A stretch of DNA of 64,000 nucleotides from Bryopsis sp. KO-2023 (GCA_030272585.1 BSYQ01000002.1:6448001-6512000); one strand, 5' to 3'; counted from the stretch's first letter, positions 32,904-44,797 are shown. The notes: a model not told the origin generated them from the sequence alone. Numbers and translations: made by a program.

Positions 32904-33439
32904 TTTCTTGCAGTATCCCTCTACTTCAAGCCCGCGGCGAAGAAGTGAGTATGAGAGTTATTTTTAGACCAACACCTGTGTTGGGGGAAACCTCTGTGGA
33001 TATTCCCTTTGTCCTTTAGACAAATCTGTAACCACCTCTTTGTGTGGATAACTCTTCTTTTCGTGGTGTTTCCTTGTAAACTGCTTTAATTTAATTTTTC
33101 TTTGGACACAACAAGCACCTCTAGGGTCTGCTTGAAAAATCTCCAAAAATCTCAAAATATCGTCCAATCCTGACGAAAAATATTAAGGACCTCTTGGGTC
33201 TCCTTAAAATAGACGAAGGACCTCTTGGGTCTCCTTCGCAACTCGAAAAACCACTCTGCAGAAAGTCTGAAGCAATACCCTAACTTTGACAGAGCATAAC
33301 TTCCCGCACACAGCTCGGAATAAACCCCAACTGGACTCAAGCGAAGCGGATTTTTCTTAGCTTACTTTTCGACACCTTATTTGTCCAATTCGGACCTTAG
33401 ACGCCGAAGTTATCGCCGTTTCCGTGACGGACTCTTCAC

Positions 33440-33456
33440 CTGCTCCGAAACCAAAC
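33440..33456 (-). other. Ty3 element primer binding site
   Basis: On the minus strand GTTTGGTTTCGGAGCAG follows the 5' LTR. The core TGGTTTCGGAGC is shared with the large LTR element at 18.5 kb. The tRNA used cannot be named from this window. Confidence 0.65.
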
Positions 33457-33729
33457 TGTTATAAACCTCTCTCTCCTAGGAAAATAACCTCCCAGCGCCC
33501 CTCCTTGAAGTCCCTTTAACCCATCAAACCCCCACTCCTTGATGGGACCCTTGAGATGACAGGGATCACCTCAGGGCGAGACACCTGGGCTTGCTATGAG
33601 TCATCCTTTCAGCACACGTGCTATAATGATCTCATGGACCTTAAGCATATGACTAGAGCCATGTTAGTGCCCACGACTAACCCTTGAGCTCTAGTAGTGC
33701 ATAGACATACTCGGCGTACACTTATAACA
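33457..33729 (-). repeat. Ty3 element 5' LTR
   Basis: 273 bp; should hold the promoter of the element. Identical in length to 28084-28356. Confidence 0.93.
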
Positions 33730-33734
33730 AAGAG

Positions 33735-34526
33735 AGTGACCAATCAGAACCGATTAACCCAGCAACTTACTCAGAGGAGTAGAAAAGAGTGAGCTTTTCC
33801 ATCACGTGAGCTCGCGCATCAACGGTGGGGTTGATGGGTCCCATCAATCGGGCAGAAACCTCCCCATCAACAGTTTCTGTCATTTCTCCGCCAGTCGCAC
33901 TGCGCGTAATATAAATTCACGCAAGCGATTTTACTTCCACAAGTTCCACACAAGTTACACAAGTTCACAAGTGCTACGTTTCGTTTCGCTTTGGTTTTGG
34001 CTTTGGCTTTGGCTTTGGTTTTGGTTTCCCGTTGGAACTGGTGTTTTTATTTTGTTGCGATCGACGTTCGGAGAGAAATGTCCGCGACTGAATTCCTTTC
34101 TACCACAAAAATACAAGAAACGTTTCGTTCAGAAAACAAATACAGCTTAGTTGCGTTCACAAGTTTTGGTTATGGTTTTGGTTTTGTTTTCCCGTTGGAA
34201 CTGGTGTTTTTATTCTGTTGCGATCGACGTTCGGAGACAAATGTCCGTGACTGGATCCTTTCCAGTCGCAAAATATAAGAAACCTTGCGTTCGTGAAACA
34301 AATACGGCTTTGTTGAGATCACAAGTTTGATGTTCGGGCTGGTCGGGCTGGTCGGGCTGTTCGGGCTGGTCGGGCTGTTCGGGCTGTTCGGGCTGTTCGG
34401 GCTGTTCGGGCTGTTCGGGCTGTTTGGGCTGTTTGGGTTGGTTGTGGGCTGGTTGGGCTGGTTGGGCTGGTTGGGCTGGTTGGGCTGGTTGGGCTGGTTG
34501 TGAGCTGTGGTCTGTTTGTTTTTTTT
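33735..34526. repeat. imperfect tandem duplication and 9-bp repeat tract
   Basis: A ~165-bp segment (TTTGGTTTTGG..., CCCGTTGGAACTGGTG, GCGATCGACGTTCGGAG) occurs at about 33985-34150 and again at 34165-34325. It is followed by about twenty 9-bp units TTCGGGCTG / TTGGGCTGG (34332-34502). Open frames here are repeat by-products. Confidence 0.75.
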
Positions 34527-35572
34527 TACTGGCTGTCTTGAGGTGTTGAGGTTGAGGTGTTTCAGGGTGGTGATGATTTTGGGCTTTGGTTTTTCACAGG
34601 GTGGCTAGAGGTGCTGAGGTTGAGGTGTTTCAGGGTGGTGATGATTTGGGGGCTTTGATTTATTTTTCTGGTTGTCTAGAGGTGCTGAGGTTGAGGTGTT
34701 TCAGGGTGGTGATGATTTTGGGCTTTGCTTTTTTTTCTGGTTGTCTAGAGGTGCTGAGGTTGAGGTGTTTCAGGGTGGTGATGATTTTGGGCTTTGCTTT
34801 TTTTTTTGGTTGTCTAGAGGTACTGAGGTTGAGGTGTTTCAGGGTGGTGATGATTTGGGGGCTTTGATTTATTTTTCTGGTTGTCTAGAGGTGCTGAGGT
34901 TGAGATGTTTCAGGGTGGTGATCATTTTGGGCTTTGATTTATTTTTCTGGTTGTCTAGAGGTGCTGAGGTTGAGGTGTTTCAGGGTGGTGATGATTTTGG
35001 GCTTTGGTTTTTCACAGGGTGGCTAGAGGTGCTGAGGTTGAGGTGTTTCAGGGTGGTGATGATTTGGGGGCTTTGATTTATGTTTCTGGTTGTCTAGAGG
35101 TGCTGAGGTTGAGGTGTTTCAGGGTGGTGATGATTTGGGGGCTTTGATTTATTTTTCTGGTTGTCTAGAGGTGCTGAGGTTGAGGTGTTTCAGGGTGGTG
35201 ATGATTTGGGGGCTTTGATTTATTTTTCTGGTTGTCTAGAGGTGCTGAGGTTGAGGTGTTTCAGGGTGGTGATGATTTTGGGCTTTGATTTATTTTTCTG
35301 GTTGTCTAGAGGTGCTGAGGTTGAGGTGTTTCAGGGTGGTGATGATTTTGGGCTTTGATTTATTTTTCTGGTTGTCTAGAGGTGCTGAGGTTGAGGTGTT
35401 TCAGGGTGGTGATGATTTTGGGCTTTGATTTATTTTTCTGGTTGTCTAGAGGTGCTGAGGTTGAGGTGTTTCAGGGTGGTGATGATTTGGGGGCTTTGAT
35501 TTATTTTTCTGGTTGTCTAGAGGTGCTGAGGTTGAGGTGTTTCAGGGTGGTGATGATTTTGGGCTTTGATTG
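34527..35572 (+). repeat. minisatellite array 1 (~68-70-bp unit, GGTGCTGAGGTTGAGGTG orientation)
   Basis: About 15 units, each with GGTGCTGAGGTTGAGGTG, TTTCAGGGTGGTGATGATTT and either CACAGGGTGGCTAGA or TTTTTCTGGTTGTCTAGA. The reverse complement of this unit makes up array 2 (40724-41002 and 53809-56374). The unit length keeps frames open, which produces spurious repetitive ORFs. Confidence 0.92.
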
Positions 35573-36858
35573 TTTCCTGGGTCCGAAATTGAGGGCGGTT
35601 GTCAACGAGGTGCTTCTTTGGAAGTTTGTCCGGGTGAAGGCGTTTCTAGGGAAAGGAGAGAATCCCACTCAGCTCTTCCAACCAGTTAGTGTACAGCGAA
35701 ACGAGTGATTTGGGGTGAATAGATGAGTGCTTCGCAGAAGCAAAGCGGTTTTTTTTCTGCAGCTAGCTTCTAGAGATGATGAGTTGCTTTTTTTTTTTTT
35801 TGCATCTGGCCTGACCTCTTGTAATATTTTTGTTTGGTTTGGCAGCTAGGAAAGCTTTGTGACTGAATATTGTTTTTAAAGAGGGGGCGTTGATCACAAG
35901 AAAATTTTCGATGTAATAGAAATTGGGAGTGGTGATCAGTTTCTGAGATTAATGTGACAACTAGGGAGGTTGTGTATTTTGCTTTGAATCCCTTCATTGC
36001 GTTTGTAATGTCGCAAGGTCCGTAGACCATTGGCATCAGCTCCTGAATTAAGGTTCAGCAGTTTGAACCAGAAGCTGATCTTGTTGAAAATGCTTTCCAA
36101 GTAGATGCCAGCCCTGTGGTGATGAAGTTAGGTGAATAAGATGTATCTTGGAGTTGTGGCTGTTTATATGAGCGGGAATATCATCAATTGATGGGGACTT
36201 TTTCGGATAAGTGCACTAATGAAAAGCATGCATGTTGGGTATTTTTGAGAAATATTAGACGTAGAGGTCACTCTTATCTTTCTAGGAGGAAAGGCAATGT
36301 CGTGTTCTTTCCTGATTTATGTGAAAAAAAGGAGCTGGTGGCCTGAAGCGTAGAGCACTGTAACATGGCCACCCAGGGCGGTTTCTAAGAAAGAATGTTC
36401 GCACTCAGTGCACTTTTAATGTGATTTGATTATAATCCTTAAGAATGGCCAATCCAAAGCTCACCAGCTAACTTGTTTTGTTGGTGTCCTTCACAAAATT
36501 CTGTGTTCTTCTGTGCAGGATACATAAAATACAAGAAACTGAAAAAAGAATCGTGGTTCCGAGAATCCGATCGTAGTTGCAATTTTTTTCTATCAAAGTA
36601 GAAAGCCTCCCATCCAGCGTTTTTCGTTCCAGTAAAACATTCCAGTTTTTTTGTTGACCCGGCATCCCGTACGTCTGCAGTCTTGGACTTGGCAACCCAC
36701 ATCATAGATGGAATGAAACCCAATCTAAACAGAAAAGGAGTCGTAATATATACTCAGTCGGAAACTATGCTCTCTCCCCAAGAAAAAAGGCTCCAGCGAC
36801 ACAACATTACATCTACAAACAACGCAAAAGTCTTCTCTTTCAAAAAAGATCAGTGCCC
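35573..36858. other. intergenic, A+T rich
   Basis: No convincing gene on either strand; short frames at 35770-36036 and 36439-36723 (minus) lack domain features. It would include the 3' flank of the F-box gene. Confidence 0.4.
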
Positions 36859-37911
36859 TCATTCTTCAGAGCGGGAGTAGGCTAAGAAGTCCCACACCAA
36901 GAGCTTCCCGTCATGCCTGACAACAGTGAGCTTATCCTCCGTCATGAAAAAATCTTTGTAACGACCTCCCGCATCAAACATGTGAAGGCGATGGCCCGTG
37001 ACGATATCAGAAACCACCACATGGATTCCACTTCCCCAATGCGCAAATCTACTTTCGCTCAACGCCACAGCGCCTCCTGCCGCCAAATTCACCATCTCGA
37101 TAACTCGAACACACTCTCCGGTTTCCTCAGCCCATATCCGGACAGTCTCATCATCAGACCCACTGATGATGAGATTGTTATTCACATCAACTCGCTGGAC
37201 ACAGCCGTCGTGGCCCTTGATCGTTCTCACGCAAGTGCAGGCAGCCAAGCTCCAAACTTCGAGATGCCCAACACTTAACCCACACACAAGCAAACCCGCT
37301 TCCTTGGCAAAAGCCGCAGATTTGATATGTTTCTCGCCATCCTCCCCATCATTCAACACCTTGGCAAGAGTCCAACTCGCCTTGCTCCAAAGCTCCAGAC
37401 ACCCAAACACACCGCCAATGGCCACGTGTTCTTCGAGATCCACGATCACTCCAACTGAGAAGCTAAGGCTCAAAGTTGCGATTCTGTCCAATTCAGGTAT
37501 TTGTAAGACTGCAACGTTGTTAAATCGATGCCCAAATAAAAGCATTCCGTCGATCAAACACATAGGAGAAAGGGGTTTTGCTTTGATCTGAGAGACCACC
37601 GCGTTCTCCTCATTCACTAAGACAAGAATCCGGGGACACAAAATCGCAACCATCTCGCCTCGCTTGACACAACTGTGGATTCGGAGATCCTTGAGGGGGT
37701 TGGGGAACTGGATACACTTCGGCGCAACGGTACCGCATCGCCAGGCTCTCTCAAGGCCGACGTTCCCTGCAAAACGATCTTCCTTGGTGACAGCGTTCCA
37801 AGCCTTGGATACACAGGAGCACTTGGCCAGAGTCTTCGGCCAAAACCACTCGAAGATTCGACCGAGGACGTCCCTCGGGAGCTCCCATTCAACCCCCACG
37901 TTATCGCTCAT
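36859..37911 (-). CDS. F-box/WD40-repeat protein
   Basis: 350 residues, no intron, ATG at 37911 (the frame extends upstream only through non-ATG codons). An F-box occupies residues ~9-50 (WELPRDVLGRIFEWFW, LAKCSCVSKAWN), the Skp1-binding motif of SCF ubiquitin ligases. WD40 repeats follow: HVAIGGVFGCLELWS, LLVCGLSVGHLEVWSL, GHDGCVQRVDV with NLIISGSDDETVRIWA, and a last blade ending GKLLVWDF. The protein is expected to be a substrate receptor of a cullin-RING ligase. Substrate unknown. The length suits one six- or seven-bladed propeller with weak blades. It is isolated between two minisatellite arrays and looks like a single-copy host gene. Confidence 0.88.
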   Translation of the reverse strand: MSDNVGVEWELPRDVLGRIFEWFWPKTLAKCSCVSKAWNAVTKEDRFAGNVGLERAWRCGTVAPKCIQFPNPLKDLRIHSCVKRGEMVAILCPRILVLVNEENAVVSQIKAKPLSPMCLIDGMLLFGHRFNNVAVLQIPELDRIATLSLSFSVGVIVDLEEHVAIGGVFGCLELWSKASWTLAKVLNDGEDGEKHIKSAAFAKEAGLLVCGLSVGHLEVWSLAACTCVRTIKGHDGCVQRVDVNNNLIISGSDDETVRIWAEETGECVRVIEMVNLAAGGAVALSESRFAHWGSGIHVVVSDIVTGHRLHMFDAGGRYKDFFMTEDKLTVVRHDGKLLVWDFLAYSRSEE

Positions 37912-40723
37912 CTTTGCAAACCCGCTGGATATCGGAAAAACAAAGCCCTTGATCAACACTCCGTCTCCTTTCCCCAAAGTTCATTAGGAAGACGGCGAGA
38001 GAGTAGGCGCAAAAAGATAACAAAAGAACGTTCTGTCGTTCGTTCTAACCTCACTCAGCCCCTCACACCTTTTCTAACCTTCTTCGTCTCCTGCCTGGGA
38101 TTTTCGCTGGAAGCGAGAATTGCGGGAACAAAAAAGTTGCCGTCGAGCGAATCGCGAGGTTCTGCGATATCAAACAAGCTCCTGGCACAGGCACTCGACC
38201 GACTTCTGCCCAAGTGTTCGTGGGTTGGGGTCGAGACTTATACGTAAAAATAAAGTCACTTTTTTCGAGACCTTTCTCACACCAACGAACAGATTTCTTA
38301 CTTTTTTCCCAATCAAGTAAATGATTTTCAGTTTTCCCGTCCGCCTATCGAAAAGAGAGTTTCCTGTTTCGACGGTTTTGAGTTTTTTTTCGTCCTTCTG
38401 AGTCGTGGAAAGAAAACGCTGGATTTATTTCAACCCTGTCGCCTTTTTTTCGCTCTGGCGAAACTGCGGGACTATAATCTGGAAGGAGCGAAATCGTCGA
38501 TGCAAGGGTTGGACGGCAAATTTTCTGCGACAGCGATGACTCGTTGTAGGAAAAACAAAGCAAGGGTACGCCGCGTTTCTGTTGGCATGTTTCTTTTTTC
38601 TTTCTCGTTTCTCAGGGAGGACTGGGGCGAAATATTCACCACGGTACGACTTGTTCCATTCTTTTTATTTTTTCTGGCGAAAAAGCGGCCTGTGGATGTC
38701 TTCGTGGAAATTTGGAGAGTGTTTTTTCAAGGGGGACGGGGTTGAATAATTTTGAAAAGGGAACCCCAAGGCTCTCAACTGGCAAGAGAGTCCAGACCTT
38801 TTTGAAAACAAATAAATTAATGAAAAATTGAAACAGCCAGAAAATTAAAGATGAGAAAACTCTGAATACTTTTTTTTTTCTTCTTTCACAACAGAAACAG
38901 GCTTTTTTTTTGCAGGTAATAAATTCAGGTGTGAAGGTGAGAAAGAAAATAAAAATATATTGGAAATAAATCATTTCCCCCAAGCAAAACAACAATAATA
39001 AACACTCTGAATGATGAAAGATACTTTCTGAGGATATTTTTTTCTCTTTGGAGTTTTCTTCCAAGATAAATGTAGAAGAATGAAAAGCGAAACCTCTGCT
39101 TCGCTCAATGTTTTTTTCTGTTTTTTTTCTAGTGTACTTCAGGAAAAATATTGGCTTTTTTTTTTGAAAATAAAGATGCATCTCAGCAACTGTTCATACC
39201 AACAGGCTCAAGCAACTGAGCTACATTTCAAAAACTATTTTTTAGAGTTTAATTATATTGAGAGATGATTGGAACAGTAGGGGTTCGAATCCCCTGCTGA
39301 ATTTCATATTTGTTTTTCGTCACTACCCAAAAAGGGAAACACTCTTCTGGGGGTCTCCATTTCCTTTTTTTTTCGCACTTCTCTATTCAATACCACCAAA
39401 ATTGGGGTAGACCACAGAAGTGGATTTATAAAAAAAAAGGTGGCGCAGATCAGCAGCAGCAAATTTGATTTCCAGAGAAATAACTTGTGGTTGACTGGCC
39501 TCATCATAAAGAAATTGTTTAGCTAAACATAAAATAATGATAAGAAAACTCATGTTTCCCTGTGAGCTCAGTCTAGCTAAGCAAAAGGCTTTGTTTTTCC
39601 GAGATTCAATGATGGTTCGATGACGGTCTTTGTTTCTCTTTGTGGAATCTTTTTATTCTTTCTTTTTCCAACGATTGCTTTGCCGCCATCATTTTTTCAA
39701 CTGTCAGACTAACTTTTCAAAAACAAATTGGGATAGGAAAAAGAAAAACTGTTGGGGGGTCTTCCACTGAGGTCTAACAATTATTGTTATGATAATATTA
39801 ACACAATAAAAAGACCTGAGCTAGGGACAGATATTTGTGAAAATGAGTGTTTTATTTCTTAAACAAGAAAAGATGAGTGTTGGAATGAACAGGAAAACCT
39901 AAAATTACAACAAACATGTTGAGATATTTTATCCTCATTAAAAACAGGGCTAGTAAAGAGAAAAAGGGTTTCAGTGGAATGTTTTTTTTTTTTTTTTTAG
40001 CCGCATGTTGATTGAAAAGTTTGCCTTGAAAGAAAACCTTTCCAAAAACGGTTTTTTTTGTGCCGATTTCTGGGTTTGGTTTGTTTCTTTTGGAGTGCAG
40101 TCTCCATGTCCTACAGAAACACCCTCACCATGGTGTTGGTTTGCCCGTATGATTATCAATCCATGATAAATATGGATTAGTTATGGAGGTCAAGGGTATT
40201 TGCTTGTGTCTGTGTGTCTGTGTTTGGGGGGGAATGAATCTGATTTAACAGAAATCTGTGGGCTGGGTTCTATTGGTTCAAAATTTTTTTATTTGTTTTT
40301 TCAGGCAGCATGGTGAGGTTAACTTAAGATGCCTTTTCCAGAATAGATTTCAGGTTCCTATGGATGATAGGCAATTTTGGATCTGAGTACTGTAGTGTTT
40401 CTGTCACTTTGAGATTTTAGCTGATTTTGTATTTTGATTCACTGGCAAACTTTTAGGGAGGGAAAAAAAGGTGAGAGACTAATGGGTCAGTCTGAGAAAA
40501 GAGAAAAAAGTGAGAACCCAAAGGTGGGGAGACTGTATTGGTCCGAAAAACAATGACCTGCGAAAGGAAATATGGAGGATTCACTCCAAACAGGAAAAAC
40601 AAGTGTATCAGAACTCTGATAATTTCGAAATTGATTGGAATAATTTTGTGGGAAGTTGAAGAGTTGTAAAAAAAAAAAATTCTGGAAGTGGGAGGAAAAA
40701 TTGTTGGTTGACAAAAAAATCAT
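37912..40723. other. A+T-rich intergenic region with a decayed paralogous segment
   Basis: No intact gene. Many T and A runs. About 39430-40470 is a diverged duplicate of 59270-60230 (shared landmarks: CTTGTGGTTG, GGCTGGGTTCTATTG, GGCAGCATGGT, GATGATAGGCAATTTT). Two isolated tRNA-like pieces lie at 39185-39227 (minus; GCTCAGTTGCTTGAGC D arm plus a CTGTT/AACAG stem) and 39258-39290 (plus; a T arm GGGGTTCGAATCCCC). Confidence 0.45.
40300..40460 (+). pseudogene. decayed copy of the exon at 60055-60204
   Basis: It follows a CAG acceptor-like site and matches the exon-like segment at 60 kb at GATGATAGGCAATTTT and neighbouring sequence, but has indels and stops in every frame. Confidence 0.4.
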
Positions 40724-41002
40724 CCACCCTAAAACACCTCAAACCTCAGCACCCTGTAAAAAATCAAGCCCAAAATCATCACCACCCTAAGAGACCTCAA
40801 CCTCAGCACCTGTAGCCACCCTGTGAAAAATCAAGCCCCAAAATCATCACCACCCTAAGAGACCTCAACCTCAGCACCTGTAGCCACCCTGTGAAAAATC
40901 AAGCCCCAAAATCATCACCACCCTAAGAGACCTCAACCTCAGCACCTGTAGCCACCCTGTGAAAAATCAAGCCCCAAAATCATCACCACCCTAAGAGACC
41001 TC
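40724..41002 (-). repeat. minisatellite array 2, left part
   Basis: About four units of CTCAACCTCAGCACC.. / AATCATCACCACCCTAAGAGAC, inverted relative to array 1. It breaks off at GAGACCTC where the CACTA transposon is inserted, and the sequence continues at 53809 as CTCAACCTCAGC. Confidence 0.92.
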
Positions 41003-41032
41003 CACTATGGGAAAACACCGTCTGTGCGATGT
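41003..41032 (+). repeat. CACTA terminal inverted repeat, left
   Basis: Begins CACTATGGGAAA and ends CTGTGCGATGT; pairs with 53779-53808. Confidence 0.92.
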
Positions 41033-41790
41033 ACAGAATTTTGTGCGATGTTAGCGCAATTTCGGATCAGATGCAGAAGTGTGGTTCGTCGCTTAGAAAA
41101 CGGTTGTGGAACGAACGGAAAAAACTGGGTTCGACTCCCAGAAGTTCCTCTCAAATGTAGCCGTGATAGTCGTCGTCGCCACTGTAAAAAAATCGAAAAA
41201 ATCGAAAAAATCGAAAAAATCGACATTGCCCAGAAAGCGTTTAACTCCTGTGCGATGTAACTGAAGTTTTTGCGCACCTTTCCAGGTTTTTTCACGGGAT
41301 TTACTTGCCGCATTCAAAACTTCGCCATTCGCTGAGGGGAAAAAACGCTCTTACCGCTGTGCGCGCCGCCTCCAGGTGGTCAGGTGGGGCTTCGCTTCGC
41401 TTCGCTTTTTTGTTTTTGCTTTTGTTTTTGTTTTTTTTTTCCCTTGGTGTTTAGTTAAACTGGAACGGGCTCCTGCGGCCCGTTTCCCTGGTTTCGACCC
41501 GGAAATTAGTGTGGTGTTTAGTTAACAGGCCTGTAACGAACTATGGGAACACCCATATTGTGCGACGTCTCCCAATACAATCGCACAGAAAACTAAGGTC
41601 TCGCATACACGATTTTAGGAATTGCACAGCGTGCAAATGTAATTGCGTCCCCTGTGCGATGTTCTGTGTCCCCTGTGCGATGTTGTGCGACCCCTGTGCG
41701 ATGTTTTGAACCATATTGCGCGATGCTTTTCCAAACTATCCACAGCCATGTTTTGCAGTAAACACGCGAACATCGCACAGTATACTTTTT
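41024..41790. promoter_or_regulatory. CACTA left subterminal repeat region (GTGCGATGT motifs)
   Basis: TGTGCGATGT or its complement recurs, for example near 41024, 41040, 41249, 41575 (variant), 41654, 41672, 41694 and 41772 (inverted). A simple tract of AAAAAATCG units lies at 41187-41222. In En/Spm, analogous short subterminal motifs are bound by TNPA; the same role is inferred here. Confidence 0.65.
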
Positions 41791-41946
41791 CTCCTAAAGG
41801 AATTTTGTTTCTAGGAAAACCCTTTTTTTTCCAGATTTTACGGAGTTTTCCCACCTGTCAGTTATAGCCTAGTCTCTCACCTCTGGCATAGAGGTGGTTG
41901 AAAAATCATAACGGATTGTAATTTTTTGTTGTTAAGATTGAAGATC

Positions 41947-44797
41947 ATGTTAGTCTTGATATTGGCGATCGTGGTGGGGGAGCTTGCGGAGCTGGACAGG
42001 CTTGTGGGTGCCTTGGGGGGTTTGGAGGGGGGGTCGTTGGAGGCAGTTGGGGATTTTCTCCGGCCTTTTCACCCAGAGACTCATTTGGCGGACTCGTTTG
42101 TTCATGTAAGTTTGGAACGGGTTTGAAACGAGTTTGGATTTTGTGTTGACTTCTATGAAGCTATGTGGAGTCTGTTATAATGGTTTTCACTCGTAATCAC
42201 GATAAAGACGGGTAATGGAGTCCTCACCCGTCAGTCGCATAAAATGGCCCAATCCTGACCTATTGGCGTTGAATTTAGACTTTCCATTCTCGGACCGCTC
42301 GGATCTGGGGGAAGGGGGGAGAGATGATTCGAACGGTCGTGGGGGAGAACTTTGAGGATCGAGTGAAGACACTCGAGCCCCTCTTGTTCAGGCTGAAGGA
42401 GAAGGTCGTGGTGATCATCGGTCCGGAGGCTGAGGTCGAGAGGGTTCGTTCTTTGTGTGATGTTTTTTTTGCATATTGTCAATACCCGAACTACTATACT
42501 CAAAGTTTTTTTGCAACGTACAGGTTTCCAACGTTGCGAACACAGCCACCCCCGCTTCTGGAAAGGGAAAGAAAAACAGGGTGAAAAACACGAAGGGGGC
42601 GCATGATGCTTCGCGGAGGACGGAGAAGAAGACTGGTACCCGCACAACCTACCAATGGCCAAACACGACAATGTTCCGATGGCTAGATAACGTAAGCATA
42701 ACTCTAAGCTCTTCACTATTTTTCATTTTTTTAAACTTGTTTATTTGTTGTCGTTTTTTTCTATAAAGTGACTTGTTCTTTATTGTATTTGGGTGTCATG
42801 TTAATAATTTAACAATGTTCTTTCCTTAAAGTTGATTGCAGAGTTCTGGCCGCAAGAGGTCATGCCTGATGGACATCAAACAATGGCGCGAAAAGCTGAT
42901 TTCGAGAATGGCAATAAAGTAAGTGATAACTTTTAGAACAGTATTCATTGGGATTAAAAGGGCTTGATGCTGAGAGATTAAACTCGAGTAACCGGTTGTT
43001 GTGGGGACCCGTGAATAGTACTGCCCGGCCGGTTCAAGCTGTGTAGATCGGAACGTCTGATCGAATCTCAATCAGACTAAAGAATCCAATCGGAAGGATC
43101 AGCGGGGACGTTCGTCTTAGCGAACACGTGCTTCATTTAAACATGTGTGAGATATACAATATTAAGTGTAATGCGTCACTTTTCGTGGGCGAACACGTTC
43201 TTGAAAACATTTCTTTGCCCAGGTCGGAGGAACGGTTGTGACGGATACCAATCGATCCTTCCTTATCGACCAAGCCGAGCTGGCCACTTTGAGGATATTC
43301 TTCCATGCCGACAACAACCTGGGCGTTTTGGGAACGCAACAAAACTTTCGGATTGGGTGGTCTGTGCTCACGTCCCGGATCAGTCAACGGTAAGAGCAAA
43401 TATTTCATAGATTAAGTGATAGTTGTTCCAATGCGACTATAACAATCTACTAAGTCCCACAAACATATATTTCCTCTTCTTCGATGATTTATGTTTTATG
43501 TGAGTTGTTCAAACGTTTTTGTGCAATAGGATCAACAACTTGCGAAACAACGAGCCATTGGGAAGAGGGGAGGGCTCCAAAGAACGAAATTAGTGGATAA
43601 CGATCACATGTTTCAAACGGACTTGTTGTGGAAGACGGTGGTGAAAAGAAAAGAAACCCTGTACAATGAGACCGGCGTGACGATCGTGGACTCTCAGGTG
43701 AGTCGTTAGTAAGAGAAAAAAAGAACAAGAAATCAGTTGTTACGGTCGTAACCACTGTAACATCGGTAGACGTTTCGACTAGAATTCGAAAAACACAGAT
43801 AATCTCAAATCTTCCTTTCAAGCTTACTTCGTACAATGTTACCACGGATCGGTCCGGATAAATATTAGACCGGGCCGACAACCTTGCAAATAAATGGGTG
43901 AGAGAGATCCGGTATCCGATTTTACATGTTTTGTTATGCAGTGTGCTAAGGATTTTCGTGCGATTTCTTCAGGTTGGTGACCCTTTCACGGTGACCTCCA
44001 CCGCCGTTGATGGAGGCGGCCAATCCGAGAGGACCAAGGAATCGCAGCTGAGTGGTGAACAAGATGGGGAGATGCAGGATGATGAGCAGGTTCCGGAGAT
44101 GGAGAGTGACGACCAGGGTCCGGAGATGGAGAGTGACGACCAGGGTCCGGAGATGGAGAGTGACGACCAGGGTCCGGAGATGGAGAGTGACGACCAGGGT
44201 CAGGAGATGGAGAGTGACGACCAGGGTCAGGAGATGGAGAGTGACGACCAGGTTCAGGAGATGTCGAGAGGCGAGGAGGATTTGGCGCCGTTGCCCACAC
44301 CCGTTTCTCTTGCTACTGGTGGTTCTCGGATCCGCAAGCCCAGTATCGTTTCTCTTGCGACTGGTGGTTCTCGGATCCGCAAGCCCAGTATCGTTTCTCT
44401 TGCGACTGGTGGTTCTCAGATCCGCAAGCCCATTACGCGTGCTGCTGGTGGTTCTCTGATCCGCAAGCCCATTACACGTGCTGCTGGTGGTTCTCAAATC
44501 CGCAAGCCCATTACGCGTGCTGCTGGTGGTTCTCAGATCCGCAAGCCCAGTAGCCCAGATATGGGTCCCATTATGGATCGCCTTGAGCGCGAGTTGCTGG
44601 TAAAGAGGCCCCAACATGATGAGTCGGATCCCCCCCCGGGGAATGAGAGAGGGGTCGAGGGGAAGGCGACTTTGTACAAGCGAGGCAAGGGCTTGAGGAG
44701 GCCGGAGAGGGAGGCAGAGAAGAAGAGGTCGAGGACAGACAAGGAGAAGAACAAAAAGGGGGTTCAGAAAAAGCGCAAGACGCAAGGGAGAAAGTGA
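41947..44797 (+). CDS. CACTA accessory protein (TNPA-like candidate), multi-exon
   Basis: Inferred exons: 41947-42105, 42279-42443, 42524-42691, 42832-42918, 43223-43389, 43530-43697, 43973-44797, all with GT/AG borders. The first five junctions keep phase; exon 5 to 6 is one base out, so either a splice site is wrong or the copy has a 1-nt indel. The conserved-looking middle reads TTMFRWLDN, LIAEFWPQEVMPDGHQTMARK and LLWKTVVKRKETLYNETGV. The last exon encodes six to seven acidic repeats of PEMESDDQG, about six repeats around GGSRIRKP, and a Lys/Arg-rich tail (KKRKTQGRK), suggesting a nuclear DNA-binding protein. I know no domain match. Its position 5' of the transposase and within the element suggests it binds the GTGCGATGT motifs. 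Confidence 0.6.
44093..44262 (+). repeat. in-frame 27-bp repeats (acidic peptide PEMESDDQG)
   Basis: Six to seven tandem copies of CGGAGATGGAGAGTGACGAC plus GAGGGT/CAGGGT variants inside exon 7 of the accessory gene. Confidence 0.85.
44300..44555 (+). repeat. in-frame 39-45-bp repeats (GGSxIRKP peptide)
   Basis: Six tandem copies of GGTGGTTCT...ATCCGCAAGCCC inside exon 7 of the accessory gene; the spacer is VSLAT or ITRAA. Confidence 0.85.

Larger units (their letters stand above)
28084..33729 (-). mobile_element. complete chromodomain Ty3/gypsy retrotransposon
   Basis: 5646 bp with 273-bp LTRs at both ends (TGTTATAA...TTATAACA) and a 5-bp target duplication AAGAG at 28079-28083 and 33730-33734. 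On the minus strand: 5' LTR (33729-33457), primer binding site, ~550-bp leader, one 1465-codon ORF, polypurine tract, 3' LTR (28356-28084). The LTRs look identical by eye and the ORF is uninterrupted, so the insertion should be young. Confidence 0.95.

Noticed and set aside
34586-35708. Long repetitive open frames (SRGAEVEVFQGGDD-type peptides) in minisatellite array 1
   Set aside because: They are open only because the repeat unit length is near a multiple of three and lacks stops; the same DNA has no coding context and the inverted array does not encode the same peptide.
35770-36723. Short minus-strand frames in the region 3' of the F-box gene
   Set aside because: Low-complexity, A/T-driven composition, no splice context and no recognisable domain.
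43946-44785. 279-codon antisense ORF opposite the accessory gene
   Set aside because: Mirror frame of the in-frame repeats of the sense exon; the sense strand has the splice site, stop and basic tail.
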